Assembly: GCF_937912035.1 (NCBI RefSeq)
Contig: NZ_CALDPF010000035.1
Location: 62,001-126,000 of the forward strand
DNA from: an uncultured Bacteroides sp.
GTDB lineage: Bacteria > Bacteroidota > Bacteroidia > Bacteroidales > Bacteroidaceae
Direction: 5' to 3'
DNA length: 64,000 nucleotides
Part shown: positions 33,697 to 42,562 of the stretch, piece after piece
How positions within the stretch are numbered: position 1 is the first letter of the stretch
How the letters are laid out: each line of letters starts with the position of its first letter
The notes under the pieces: generated by a model
The model's input: only the letters and a program-made list of their open reading frames with translations
Told to the model about the DNA's origin: nothing
Databases searched by the model: none
Position numbers and translations under genes: made by a program

Positions 33697-36600
33697 TTAC
33701 ATTTTTTCGATAGCATTCCGCATAACACGTTTCTTTGTACTGCCTCTGAAAAGAAGCATATACGATATAGGTAATACAGTGAGCAGGAACAACATTGTAA
33801 TAAGAGTTCCGTAGCATATCACCGTACCCATAGGCATCCACAACCCACTCTTACCTATTATCATCGGGATAACTCCCATAGAAGCGGCAGCCGATGTAAG
33901 GAATATAGGACGCATACGTCTGCGTGCCGAATGATAGATGGCATCGCGCACACACAGTTTTTCCTTCTCCCTCAGTTCCTCTGCATAGTCTATCATAATG
34001 ATACCATTACGTACGATAATACCCATCAGACTTATTATACCGAGAGTACATGTCATACCAAAATCTACCCCTTGTATCAATACACCTACGGCTGTTCCGA
34101 AAAGGCAAAGTGTCATACTGAAGAATATCAGCAATGCTATGCTTATACGCTTGAAATGTGCCAGCAAGATGAAGAAGATAATGAATGCGGCTATAGCCAG
34201 CGCTGCCATTATAGGAGGCAAATTTTCATTATCCTGTTCGTCATCGCCACCGTACGCCAGAGTCACACCTTCAGGCAATGGTATATCGGCAATCTTCTCC
34301 TTCAATCCGGCAGTAAATGCAGCTACATTCACGTTTCTGCGTACATCTGACATCACTGTTATTGTATAGATACCGTTACGCCTTACTATCTGACCATCCT
34401 TAACTCCTGGCACGATATCGGCAATCTGCCTCAGCGGTACATTGTCAAGACCTCCCATGACAGGAATCATTTCATCTTTTAGATCAGAGAAGTCTGAACA
34501 GTCAGCATTCTTAGATTTTATTGTGACAGGTATGTTATAATCTCCTTCCCACACATTGGCAACGGGCAATCCACTACCGTATCTCATGGCAAGTAATGAC
34601 TCAATCTGAATATTGTTTACTCCTAATCTTGAAGCCTCATCTTCCTTCAATACCACCTTGGCACAAGTCTGAGGTTCGCTGAAATTGGTCTGCGCCAGTT
34701 CCACTTCCGGCATACTTCGCAATAAAGACAAATATCTGTCTGCCACAAACTTCAGACTGTCAAGGTTCTGTCCGCTCAAACGAAGTTCTATAGGATAAAC
34801 GGCCTGACTGAAACTGATTTGCTTGAATCTGACTCTGGCTCCCGGAAAAGCATTGGTATATTTCTCAGAATATTCATCAAGCAACTCCACAGTCTCAGCA
34901 TTACCCTGTGTATTTACTATCAACTGTGAATAGTTTGTACCTCCTATCTGAGGAGCATAAGCCGTATGAAATCTGGGTGATGAACATCCCACAAAGGAAG
35001 TAACCGACAAAACCCGCGGATCGCTACGAAGAATGTTCCCGACACTGTCTGCCACTATCGCTGTCTTTTCTACTGCCGTTCCGGTTGGAAGATATATTTC
35101 TACCGCAAACTGGTCACGATCTGCAACCGGCATCAGTTTTTGCGGGAGTTTTCCCATAAGGAAGATTCCTACAACTACCGAAGCTACACCTGACCCTATA
35201 GTCACATAAGGATGAGCAAAGCAAAAATCGAGTACACGATTATAATACTTCTGCAAGACATCCATAAATGAAAATCCTTTCTTTACTGAAGGAATTGGTT
35301 TGCGGATAAACCAGAACTGCATGAAAGGGACAAGAAGCATTGCCACCATAAGTGAAATGCCCAGTATCAGCGATATTGACCAGGGGAAACTCAAAAGAAA
35401 GTCATGTATCATTCCAGGTATCACTACAAGGAAAGGAAAGAATGTTATGCTTATGGCCAATGTAGCAGAGAATATGGACTTGAAAAAGTGAGTGGCACTA
35501 TATATGGAAGCATGCCAGCGCGACATTCCCTCTCCTATCTTTTCCAGATAGCTGTCGATGATAACAATGGAATTATCGACTATCATACCCAAAGTGACAA
35601 TAAGAGCTGCCAGTGTAACTGTATTAAGCTCTATTCCGAAAGCATAAAACAGTCCTAAAGATATGAATATAGTGATTGGTATGGTTGATGCTGCAACAAG
35701 GGCTACACGCATAGGCAGCAATAACATCACAACCACCACTACGGCTACTATAGCTATCACGAGTTCATACAGAAAATTGTCCACACTGTCGTCAACCACT
35801 TTTGCCTGATTTGTGACATTATACATACGTACTTCAGAAGGCAATTCTTTCTTGAATTCTTCTATCACACTATTTACATCCTCACCCATTTGGACTATAT
35901 TCTTGCCCTTCTTCATTTCAAGGCTAAGCAAAATACACTTCGTACCGTTGTTCTTTATATAACTGTCGGCATGGGGATATTCCTTTACCACTTTAGCTAT
36001 ATCCTTAAGCCGTAAATTGTTTCCATTTGCATCGGAATAAACAATCTGCTGATGTACATCATAAATCGTATTGTATGATTTATCAACATGTATAGGCAAT
36101 ACATACTCAGGTGTACGGATACATCCACCTGCAGTAACAAAACCTTTTGCAAACAATTGTGTGGCAACAATCTGTTCATTCAGTCCGTACTGCGAAAGCT
36201 TTGCAGGATCCAGATAAACGGATATCTGCTCGTGACGTTCACCGCTTACTGTTATCCTTCCCACACTGTTCACACGCCTGAGCCTGTCTTTAAGTTCGTC
36301 CATATAGTCAGAGAGTTCACGGTAAGTTTTATCCTTGCTCTCCATTGTTATAAGTAATGCTGATGTATCACCGAAATCATCCATCACCTGCACTGCAAGT
36401 ACATTCGAAGGCAGTTGTGATTTAAACGTAGCCACTCCATGTTTGAACTTACTCCAGAACTCGTCCTTATTGGTCAGTTCGTCAACCAGTTCCACCTGAA
36501 TAAAGACCATCCCATCACGTGTCGTGGAAAATGTTTTTTCTTTCTTTACCTCCTTGTATGTGAATATATAATCTTCAAGAGGTTTTGTCACTTGTTCCAC

Positions 36601-36792
36601 CATCTCGTTAACGGTATTTCCTGGAGCGGCAGCTACCACAAGCCCCTGACGGATAGTAAAATCAGGAAACTCATTTTTCTGCATTTTCGGCAAACTGTAT
36701 ATACCGAATGCAACCAGGCAGCATGTCACCAGTATGATAATCTGACGATAATGCATAGCCCATTCTACTATATTACGTTTCTTACCATCCAT
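33697..36792 (-). CDS. RND-family efflux pump inner-membrane protein
   Basis: 1031 residues, the standard size of AcrB/MdtB-type pumps. Twelve membrane helices in two halves with two large periplasmic loops. The proton-relay region in helix 4 is visible (VTLGMIVDNSIVIIDSY), and the corresponding second-half motif is IVRNGIIMIDYAEE. The sequence resembles the HAE-2/MdtB-CusA-like branch in Bacteroidetes. The substrate could be drugs, bile acids or detergents; it cannot be decided here. The gene is 29 bp after the adaptor. Confidence 0.93.
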   Translation of the reverse strand: MDGKKRNIVEWAMHYRQIIILVTCCLVAFGIYSLPKMQKNEFPDFTIRQGLVVAAAPGNTVNEMVEQVTKPLEDYIFTYKEVKKEKTFSTTRDGMVFIQVELVDELTNKDEFWSKFKHGVATFKSQLPSNVLAVQVMDDFGDTSALLITMESKDKTYRELSDYMDELKDRLRRVNSVGRITVSGERHEQISVYLDPAKLSQYGLNEQIVATQLFAKGFVTAGGCIRTPEYVLPIHVDKSYNTIYDVHQQIVYSDANGNNLRLKDIAKVVKEYPHADSYIKNNGTKCILLSLEMKKGKNIVQMGEDVNSVIEEFKKELPSEVRMYNVTNQAKVVDDSVDNFLYELVIAIVAVVVVVMLLLPMRVALVAASTIPITIFISLGLFYAFGIELNTVTLAALIVTLGMIVDNSIVIIDSYLEKIGEGMSRWHASIYSATHFFKSIFSATLAISITFFPFLVVIPGMIHDFLLSFPWSISLILGISLMVAMLLVPFMQFWFIRKPIPSVKKGFSFMDVLQKYYNRVLDFCFAHPYVTIGSGVASVVVGIFLMGKLPQKLMPVADRDQFAVEIYLPTGTAVEKTAIVADSVGNILRSDPRVLSVTSFVGCSSPRFHTAYAPQIGGTNYSQLIVNTQGNAETVELLDEYSEKYTNAFPGARVRFKQISFSQAVYPIELRLSGQNLDSLKFVADRYLSLLRSMPEVELAQTNFSEPQTCAKVVLKEDEASRLGVNNIQIESLLAMRYGSGLPVANVWEGDYNIPVTIKSKNADCSDFSDLKDEMIPVMGGLDNVPLRQIADIVPGVKDGQIVRRNGIYTITVMSDVRRNVNVAAFTAGLKEKIADIPLPEGVTLAYGGDDEQDNENLPPIMAALAIAAFIIFFILLAHFKRISIALLIFFSMTLCLFGTAVGVLIQGVDFGMTCTLGIISLMGIIVRNGIIMIDYAEELREKEKLCVRDAIYHSARRRMRPIFLTSAAASMGVIPMIIGKSGLWMPMGTVICYGTLITMLFLLTVLPISYMLLFRGSTKKRVMRNAIEKM

Positions 36793-36821
36793 AATTCCAA
36801 TAATGACATTCTACTGTGATA

Positions 36822-37847
36822 TTACATAGACAAAAGTATTCCTTCGCTTACTTTCTGCTGGCCTTCTACTATTATTTCATCTCCCGACTGAAGACCTGAC
36901 TCTACAGTGACTCCAGAAGAAGTGAAACCACTGCAAACTACGATGCGTTTGGCAGCCTTGCCAGAATTGTTCAACCATACGAAATAGTTGTTATCCTCAT
37001 CCAATTGAATTATCCCGGCAGGAATAACTACACTCGGTGAGCCAGACTCATTTGATATATATACTTCAGTAACCATTCCAGGCATTACATCGCCTGCCGA
37101 AGATGATTCGTCTATCTTTATCTTTACCTCATAAGAACGTGATATGGAATTTGCCAGGATTCCCTTTTCTGATACCATACCACACAACTTCATATTCTCA
37201 AGTGCAGGAACAACAATTACAGCTTTCTGTCCCTTTTCGATACGTGATATCTCATTTTCAGGAACAGAAATCCTGACATTCATGTTATGGCGACTTACAA
37301 TATTAAATACCGGTACTCCCGGAGCTACATTCTGGCCAACTTCGATAGATTTCGAAGATATAACTCCGGAATATGGAGAATAAAGCTTGCAGTCGTCAAG
37401 ATTCTTTTTTGCCATCTCTTCCATTGACTTGGCCTGACGATACTTGCTCTGTATATCAATCCATTTTATCTCGGCCAGACTACCCTTCTCATGAAGTTCT
37501 TTCATTCTGTTATAGGCATCTTCCGCCTGATTAAGCGAAGCTTTGGCAGCCTTATATGCGCTTAGCATTGAAGATTCATCTATTGTGGCGAGGAGCTGTC
37601 CCTGACGCACTGTCTCACCAAAAGTAGCATAAACATTGCTAACTGTACCCAATACCGGAAAACTCAATGCTGTAGTATTTTCCTCTTTCACTGTGCCTGA
37701 ATAAAAATACTCACTGCTACTGTCCGAAAATTCAATCTTTTCTACCTTTACCTTTACTGATGTTTCATTGTTTTGCTTATGTTCCTCATTTCCGCAACCC
37801 GCAAAGAAGAACAACAATGATACTGGAACTAAAAATAGCTTGTCCAT
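36822..37847 (-). CDS. RND efflux periplasmic adaptor lipoprotein
   Basis: 341 residues. Lipoprotein signal with lipobox FAGC near residue 18. Lipoyl half GTVSNVYATFGETVRQGQLLA, alpha-helical hairpin (about residues 85-145), second lipoyl half YSPYSGVISSKSIEVGQNV, and beta-barrel/membrane-proximal domains to the end. It links the RND pump to the TolC-like channel. First gene of the operon and divergent from an AraC-type regulator, with a large palindrome between. Confidence 0.92.
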   Translation of the reverse strand: MDKLFLVPVSLLFFFAGCGNEEHKQNNETSVKVKVEKIEFSDSSSEYFYSGTVKEENTTALSFPVLGTVSNVYATFGETVRQGQLLATIDESSMLSAYKAAKASLNQAEDAYNRMKELHEKGSLAEIKWIDIQSKYRQAKSMEEMAKKNLDDCKLYSPYSGVISSKSIEVGQNVAPGVPVFNIVSRHNMNVRISVPENEISRIEKGQKAVIVVPALENMKLCGMVSEKGILANSISRSYEVKIKIDESSSAGDVMPGMVTEVYISNESGSPSVVIPAGIIQLDEDNNYFVWLNNSGKAAKRIVVCSGFTSSGVTVESGLQSGDEIIVEGQQKVSEGILLSM

Positions 37848-37938
37848 AACTGTTTAATTTAAAAAATCATTTATCAAAAAACATGGCACAAAGGAAATCC
37901 ATTTCAGTAATTTATCGTGTATATAAAACACTCCATAA

Positions 37939-37984
37939 CTGTCCTATTTTTCCGTAATATATCAGAATCGGAAAAATAGAACAG
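37939..37984. promoter_or_regulatory. Large palindrome between the efflux operon and its AraC regulator
   Basis: Arms 37939-37954 (CTGTCCTATTTTTCCG) and 37969-37984 (CGGAAAAATAGAACAG) match at 15 of 16 positions around a 14-bp centre. It is 92 bp from the adaptor ATG and 77 bp from the araC-type ATG. Likely an operator for the divergent regulator; no T-run marks it as a terminator. Confidence 0.55.
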
Positions 37985-38060
37985 TAAACTGGTAATACAG
38001 ACTATTACTTATTTGAAAAGAATAACTTTATTTGCATCAAAAAACATAAGAATATAAGTA

Positions 38061-38933
38061 ATGGATAAAGAAAAGGATGTTGAGAACGAAGGTATTGCTT
38101 ACAAGGATGACAGAGTTATAATCCTAAGTCATGTAAACGAAGTAAATTTAATCAACCATTCACCTATTAAAACCGAATGGTTCATCGTGGTATTATGCAC
38201 CAAAGGAAAAGCCGAATTAAAAATAAACAAGAATTTATACTCATTAAAAGAAAATGATTTGCTGATATGTCATCCTCAAACCATTCTGGAAAATGAAATG
38301 ACCGGATCAGAATTTAATGTCTGCGGTTTCTGCTTGTCGCCTGAATACATAAGACAAACATTTGTAATAACAGCAAATAACTGGAATGCTAAGCTATTTC
38401 TTGAGAACAATCCTATTTTATCATTGGATAATGATGAATGTGAGCTGTTTCTGCAATATTATAGCCTCATCAAATCCAGACTTACATCAAAATCTACACA
38501 CAAGAAACAAGTACTTGATTTATTGCTGCAGGCTTTCATGTATGAATTTCAAGATGGTATGGATAAGCATGTAAATCTAAACCCGCCAAGATATAATTCT
38601 GCAGACAATCTGTTTTCATCATTTATAGAACTTATAGCAAATTCTTACCCCAAAGAACGTTCTGTAAATTACTATGCAGAAAAGCTATTTGTCACGCCCA
38701 AATATCTCTCTGCAATATGCAAGGAGGCATGTGGGGAAACGACCTCGGACATTATAACAAGATATGTAAAAAAGGATATAGAAACTCAACTCAAGGACCC
38801 ACAGATAAGTATAAAAGAAATCGCAAACAGACTTAAATTCGAAAACTTGTCTTTTTTTGGGAAATATGTAAAAAGAAATTTCGGAGTTTCCCCAAGAGAA
38901 TACAGAGAAAACATTACAGAAAATAAAAAGTGA
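38061..38933 (+). CDS. AraC-family transcriptional regulator
   Basis: 290 residues. An N-terminal cupin-like sensor region (about 1-170) is followed by two helix-turn-helix motifs (YAEKLFVTPKYLSAICKEA and ISIKEIANRLKFENLSFFGKYVKR), closing with the signature FGVSPREYR. It is divergent from the RND efflux operon and probably regulates it in response to a small molecule. A -7-like sequence TTTATTTG lies at 38027-38034, and a terminator hairpin overlaps the stop codon. Confidence 0.9.
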   Translation: MDKEKDVENEGIAYKDDRVIILSHVNEVNLINHSPIKTEWFIVVLCTKGKAELKINKNLYSLKENDLLICHPQTILENEMTGSEFNVCGFCLSPEYIRQTFVITANNWNAKLFLENNPILSLDNDECELFLQYYSLIKSRLTSKSTHKKQVLDLLLQAFMYEFQDGMDKHVNLNPPRYNSADNLFSSFIELIANSYPKERSVNYYAEKLFVTPKYLSAICKEACGETTSDIITRYVKKDIETQLKDPQISIKEIANRLKFENLSFFGKYVKRNFGVSPREYRENITENKK

Positions 38934-38968
38934 TGATTCATATATATCATTAATATATGAACCATCAC
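38930..38968. terminator. Terminator between the AraC gene and the amidase gene
   Basis: GTGATGATTCATATAT (38930-38945) pairs with ATATATGAACCATCAC (38953-38968) with one mismatch pair. It starts one base before the AraC stop codon and serves the two convergent genes. Confidence 0.65.
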
Positions 38969-38990
38969 TAATAAAATATTTACCTTTTTA

Positions 38991-39782
38991 TTATTTTCTC
39001 TTGTAATCTTTCACAATTGCCTCAGTTATCCAGTTAGCCAAGGCCTGGCGGTTATTAGGAATCACCAGGCGTTTCTGGTCAAGGGCATTCTGCATATTAC
39101 CAAGCTCCATAAACACTGCGACAGGAGTAGTATTTTTCAGAACGTAAAGATTACGCTCGCTTACTGTTCCACCAAATCCTCTACCGGGCTGATGTTTTCT
39201 GTATTTACCTTTGAAAGTCTTTTGAATTTCTGTTGCAAGACGTTCGCCGTATTTGCTGTTCGGGGCATGGTAAAAATATACGTCTGTCTGCTTGCTTCTT
39301 GAACGGCTGTCAACATGAATGAATATAGCACGCTTGTAACTGCTCTTATCCTTACGGTAGAGATTATTTATAGCTACACACCTTTGTTTCAAGCGTTCAA
39401 CCTGATTCAAAGGTATCGGCTTGCCCATACAAGTTTCACGCTTGCTGTTCTTCAGGATATAGGAGTCACGGATACCGTCCTTTGCATCCTGAATTATAAA
39501 ATATACCTTTGCCCCCCTCTCCAGAAGTTCCTTACCCAAACGAAGTATTATATCGTAAGCGTATTCATCTTCATGAAGTTCCTTTCCCTGATACTTACCT
39601 ATACAACCCGGATCAGGTCCTCCATGACCACTTACGAGATAAAAGACAGCACCCTTCAACGATGAAGAACTTACCGTATAGAAGGAATGAGATTTACCGA
39701 AAAGAGGTTCTTTCTTAGTTTGAGACGATACCGAAAAAGATATTACACAAAAGAATGACAATAAAAAACAAATGCGCTTCAT
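38991..39782 (-). CDS. N-acetylmuramoyl-L-alanine amidase (Amidase_3 type)
   Basis: 263 residues with a signal peptide (residues 1-20, ending VSSQ). Zinc-ligand regions: His53 in SGHGGPDPGC, a Glu in ELHEDEYAYD and the His in FIHVDSRSRS; the catalytic Glu is in VFMELGNMQN. It would cut the bond between muramic acid and the stem peptide in the periplasm during cell separation. The first motif has GGPDPGC where many amidases have GG-D-GA. It follows the TlpA-like gene by 10 bp. Confidence 0.9.
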   Translation of the reverse strand: MKRICFLLSFFCVISFSVSSQTKKEPLFGKSHSFYTVSSSSLKGAVFYLVSGHGGPDPGCIGKYQGKELHEDEYAYDIILRLGKELLERGAKVYFIIQDAKDGIRDSYILKNSKRETCMGKPIPLNQVERLKQRCVAINNLYRKDKSSYKRAIFIHVDSRSRSKQTDVYFYHAPNSKYGERLATEIQKTFKGKYRKHQPGRGFGGTVSERNLYVLKNTTPVAVFMELGNMQNALDQKRLVIPNNRQALANWITEAIVKDYKRK

Positions 39783-39792
39783 ACCTTTACCG

Positions 39793-40332
39793 TCAGTCTT
39801 TTAACATTTCATCTATTTTCTTGCACAATGACTTGAACTCATCGTCATTGAAAAGTCTTGTCATCATTACAATCTTTCCATTACGGTCGATAAGCACATT
39901 TCTGGTTATTCCGGCATTTCTTTCCGCATAAAGCGCAAAAATATCTGCCCCAGGATCAAGTCCTAGAGGATAAGTGACTTTTGTCTTCTTAGCAAATGCT
40001 TTCACACGCTCCAGCGGTTCATCACGGTCTATACCGTAAAGAGCAAACTGCTTGTTATCCTTGTGCTTCTGCCATATATCACTCTCTATAAAAGGCATTT
40101 CCTTACGACACACACCGCACCAGCTCGCTGTAAACTGAAGCATTACCACTTTTCCGCGGAGTGATGAGAGCTTCACTTTAGTTCCGTCAGTGAGAGTCAT
40201 TTCGAAATCAGGGGCCATATCCCCTACCTTTACTATATATCCCGCCTTATCGGCTACAGGGTTTTGCGACATTAAATTTGTTACACCAAAAAGGCAGAAG
40301 AACATGGCTGCCAACATAATAAATCTTTTCAT
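39793..40332 (-). CDS. TlpA/ResA-like thioredoxin-fold protein
   Basis: 179 residues from the ATG at 40332. A longer frame to 40437 adds 35 residues with no role and was rejected. Signal peptide (FIMLAAMFFCLFGVTNLMSQ), then an AhpC/TSA-Redoxin fold with active site WCGVC (Cys72, Cys75). Such proteins reduce disulfides or transfer electrons in the periplasm, for example in cytochrome c maturation or peroxide defence. Co-transcribed with the amidase gene. Confidence 0.9.
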   Translation of the reverse strand: MKRFIMLAAMFFCLFGVTNLMSQNPVADKAGYIVKVGDMAPDFEMTLTDGTKVKLSSLRGKVVMLQFTASWCGVCRKEMPFIESDIWQKHKDNKQFALYGIDRDEPLERVKAFAKKTKVTYPLGLDPGADIFALYAERNAGITRNVLIDRNGKIVMMTRLFNDDEFKSLCKKIDEMLKD

Positions 40333-40420
40333 ACTATTCTGGAATATAAAATTTATAGAGCGTAAAAATACAAAAAAACATCGGTACATTAAAATGCGTG
40401 AAACATTTGTAAACATAAAA

Positions 40421-40477
40421 AAGATGAACAACAACATCTATAGTCTGCAAAAACCATAAAATGTCATTGTTCATCTT
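40421..40477 (-). terminator. Terminator of the acyl-CoA carboxylase operon
   Basis: AAGATGAACAA (40421-40431) pairs with TTGTTCATCTT (40467-40477). On the minus strand the stem is followed by TTTTTT, 23 bp after the carboxyltransferase stop. Confidence 0.7.
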
Positions 40478-40499
40478 CTTTTATTATGATATCACCTTA

Positions 40500-42032
40500 T
40501 TACAAAGGCATGTTTCCATGTTTCTTAGGAGGATTGCTCTGACTCTTGTTCTGAGTCATTTCCAATGCCTGAATAAGTTTATATCTTGTATCTTTAGGAA
40601 GAATGATTTCATCAATATATCCCTGCTCAGCAGCACGATATGGATTAGAGAATTTCTCCTTGTATTCTTCTACTGCCTTAGCCTTTTCTTCAGGAGTAGC
40701 CTTGCGATAAAGGATATTTACAGCTCCATCAGCACCCATAACGGCAATCTCAGCTGTAGGATATGAGAAGTTTACATCCGAACCGATAGGCTTACTGTTC
40801 ATAACGATGTATGCACCACCGTATGCCTTACGTGTGATAACTGTAATCTTAGGCACTGTAGCCTCAGCGTATGCATAAACAATCTTGGCTCCGTGACGGA
40901 TGATACCATTGTGTTCCTGATCGCATCCAGGCAAGAATCCAGGTACGTCAACAAACGAGATGATAGGAATATTGAAACAGTCGCAGAAACGGATGAAACG
41001 AGCTGCCTTGTCAGAAGCGTCAATGTCAAGCACGCCGGCAAGATATGCAGGCTGGTTTGCTACGATACCTACAGAACGACCTCCCATACGGGCAAATCCC
41101 ACTACCATATTCTTTGCAAAGTGTGGCATTACTTCGTAGAAGTACTGATTATCGACTACAGGCTCGATGATATTCTTAATATCGTAAGGCATGTTCGGGT
41201 CGTCAGGAATTACAGACATAAGCGATTCGTCTGCTCTGCGGATATCATCAGAACATGGCTGGATAGGAGCATCTTCCATATTGTTTGATGGCAGGAAGCT
41301 CAACAGCTCGCGGATACCCATAAGTGTTTCTTCTTCTGTATCACAAAGGAAGTGAGTTACACCACTCTTGCTGCTGTGTGTGTATGCACCGCCAAGTTCT
41401 TCCTTATCTACTTCCTCGTGAGTTACAGTCTTAACCACATCCGGTCCTGTGATGAACATATGGCTCTTTTCCTTCACCATGAAGATGAAGTCAGTAAGTG
41501 CAGGAGAATAACAAGCACCTCCGGCACAAGGACCCAGGATAGCAGAAATCTGAGGGATTACACCTGAAGCGATAGTATTCTGATAGAAGATAGAAGCATA
41601 ACCAGAGATACTTCCCACACCTTCCTGAATACGTGCACCACCAGAGTCGTTCAATGCAATTACAGGAGCACCGTTCTTGAGTGCCAACTGTTGCACTTTA
41701 ACAATTTTCTGTGCGCCTGTCACACTAAGTGTACCGCCATATACAGTGAAATCGTAAGCATATACATAAACCAGACGTCCGTCAACTTTACCATAACCGC
41801 ACACGATACCGTCGCCAGGAATATGGTTCTTTTCCATACCGAAGTCGGTACAGTGATGTATCACTAACTTGTCTATTTCGTTGAATGTTCCTTTGTCAAG
41901 CAACATGTCTATACGTTCGCGGGCTGTCATATGTCCGTTGGCATGCTGTTTTTCCACACGCTCTACTCCACCGCCCTGAGAAGCCTTCTTGTCAAGCTCC
42001 TGAAAATATTTGTATTGTTCTTCTGTTGTCAT
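40500..42032 (-). CDS. Acyl-CoA carboxylase carboxyltransferase subunit (propionyl-CoA type)
   Basis: 510 residues with the two crotonase-like carboxyltransferase domains (for example DSGGARIQEGVGSISGY and GPCAGGACYSPALTDF in the first, FVDVPGFLPGCDQEHNGII and YGGAYIVMNSK in the second). It moves CO2 between carboxybiotin and an acyl-CoA. In Bacteroides this family (propionyl-CoA carboxylase beta or methylmalonyl-CoA decarboxylase alpha) links propionate and succinate. The presence of a biotin carboxylase gene in the operon favours a carboxylase. The tail NPPKKHGNMPL is common in the phylum. Confidence 0.93.
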   Translation of the reverse strand: MTTEEQYKYFQELDKKASQGGGVERVEKQHANGHMTARERIDMLLDKGTFNEIDKLVIHHCTDFGMEKNHIPGDGIVCGYGKVDGRLVYVYAYDFTVYGGTLSVTGAQKIVKVQQLALKNGAPVIALNDSGGARIQEGVGSISGYASIFYQNTIASGVIPQISAILGPCAGGACYSPALTDFIFMVKEKSHMFITGPDVVKTVTHEEVDKEELGGAYTHSSKSGVTHFLCDTEEETLMGIRELLSFLPSNNMEDAPIQPCSDDIRRADESLMSVIPDDPNMPYDIKNIIEPVVDNQYFYEVMPHFAKNMVVGFARMGGRSVGIVANQPAYLAGVLDIDASDKAARFIRFCDCFNIPIISFVDVPGFLPGCDQEHNGIIRHGAKIVYAYAEATVPKITVITRKAYGGAYIVMNSKPIGSDVNFSYPTAEIAVMGADGAVNILYRKATPEEKAKAVEEYKEKFSNPYRAAEQGYIDEIILPKDTRYKLIQALEMTQNKSQSNPPKKHGNMPL

Positions 42033-42034
42033 AA

Positions 42035-42550
42035 TTAGTCTTCTTTAATAATATCCAAAGTCATAACCACCTGATTGGCATTTACAGAGTCACCTTCTTT
42101 TACAAGGATCTCCTTAACTACGCAAGGAGCGCTTACCTTGTAGTTACTCTGCATCTTCATGGCTTCAATTACAACTACTATATCACCACTTTCAAGTTTG
42201 TCACCTACAGAAACCGGTATGCTCACAATCTTACCAGGCATAGGAGAAACAATCTTATCCTGCTGTTTTTCGTCAGCTCCCTTACGCATACGAAGATACT
42301 TGGCCTGTGAATCTATGATATCAATGTTATATGACTGATAGTGAGCATTTACAGTATAACTCTTACCACCTTCCTTACGGATAAGTTCTGTGTTATACGA
42401 TTTACCGTCATGTATAATAGAGCAACTACCGTTTTCAGCCATTACGATATCCACGTCGTATGGGACACCATCGATAGTCAGTTGCACCTTATTACCTTCC
42501 TTGCTGACCAATGAAACATCAGCAACTCTGTTTCCTATATGTATTTCCAT
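42035..42550 (-). CDS. Biotin carboxyl carrier protein of the acyl-CoA carboxylase
   Basis: 171 residues. The C-terminal biotinyl domain carries the biotin attachment site EAMKM with Lys132, and PMPGKIVSIPVSVGDKLESG before it. The N-terminal part (residues 1-90) is a beta-rich region that probably contacts the other subunits. It shuttles carboxybiotin between the biotin carboxylase and the carboxyltransferase. The stop is 2 bp before the carboxyltransferase ATG. Confidence 0.93.
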   Translation of the reverse strand: MEIHIGNRVADVSLVSKEGNKVQLTIDGVPYDVDIVMAENGSCSIIHDGKSYNTELIRKEGGKSYTVNAHYQSYNIDIIDSQAKYLRMRKGADEKQQDKIVSPMPGKIVSIPVSVGDKLESGDIVVVIEAMKMQSNYKVSAPCVVKEILVKEGDSVNANQVVMTLDIIKED

Positions 42551-42562
42551 TTGATAAACTAC

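Noticed and set aside
33681..33728. GTG start for the TolC-like gene of the RND operon
   Set aside because: It would add 16 residues before the signal peptide and overlap the end of the pump gene; ATG at 33680 fits better.
40333..40437. N-terminal extension of the TlpA-like protein
   Set aside because: It has no signal or domain value, while the ATG at 40332 starts directly with a classic signal peptide.
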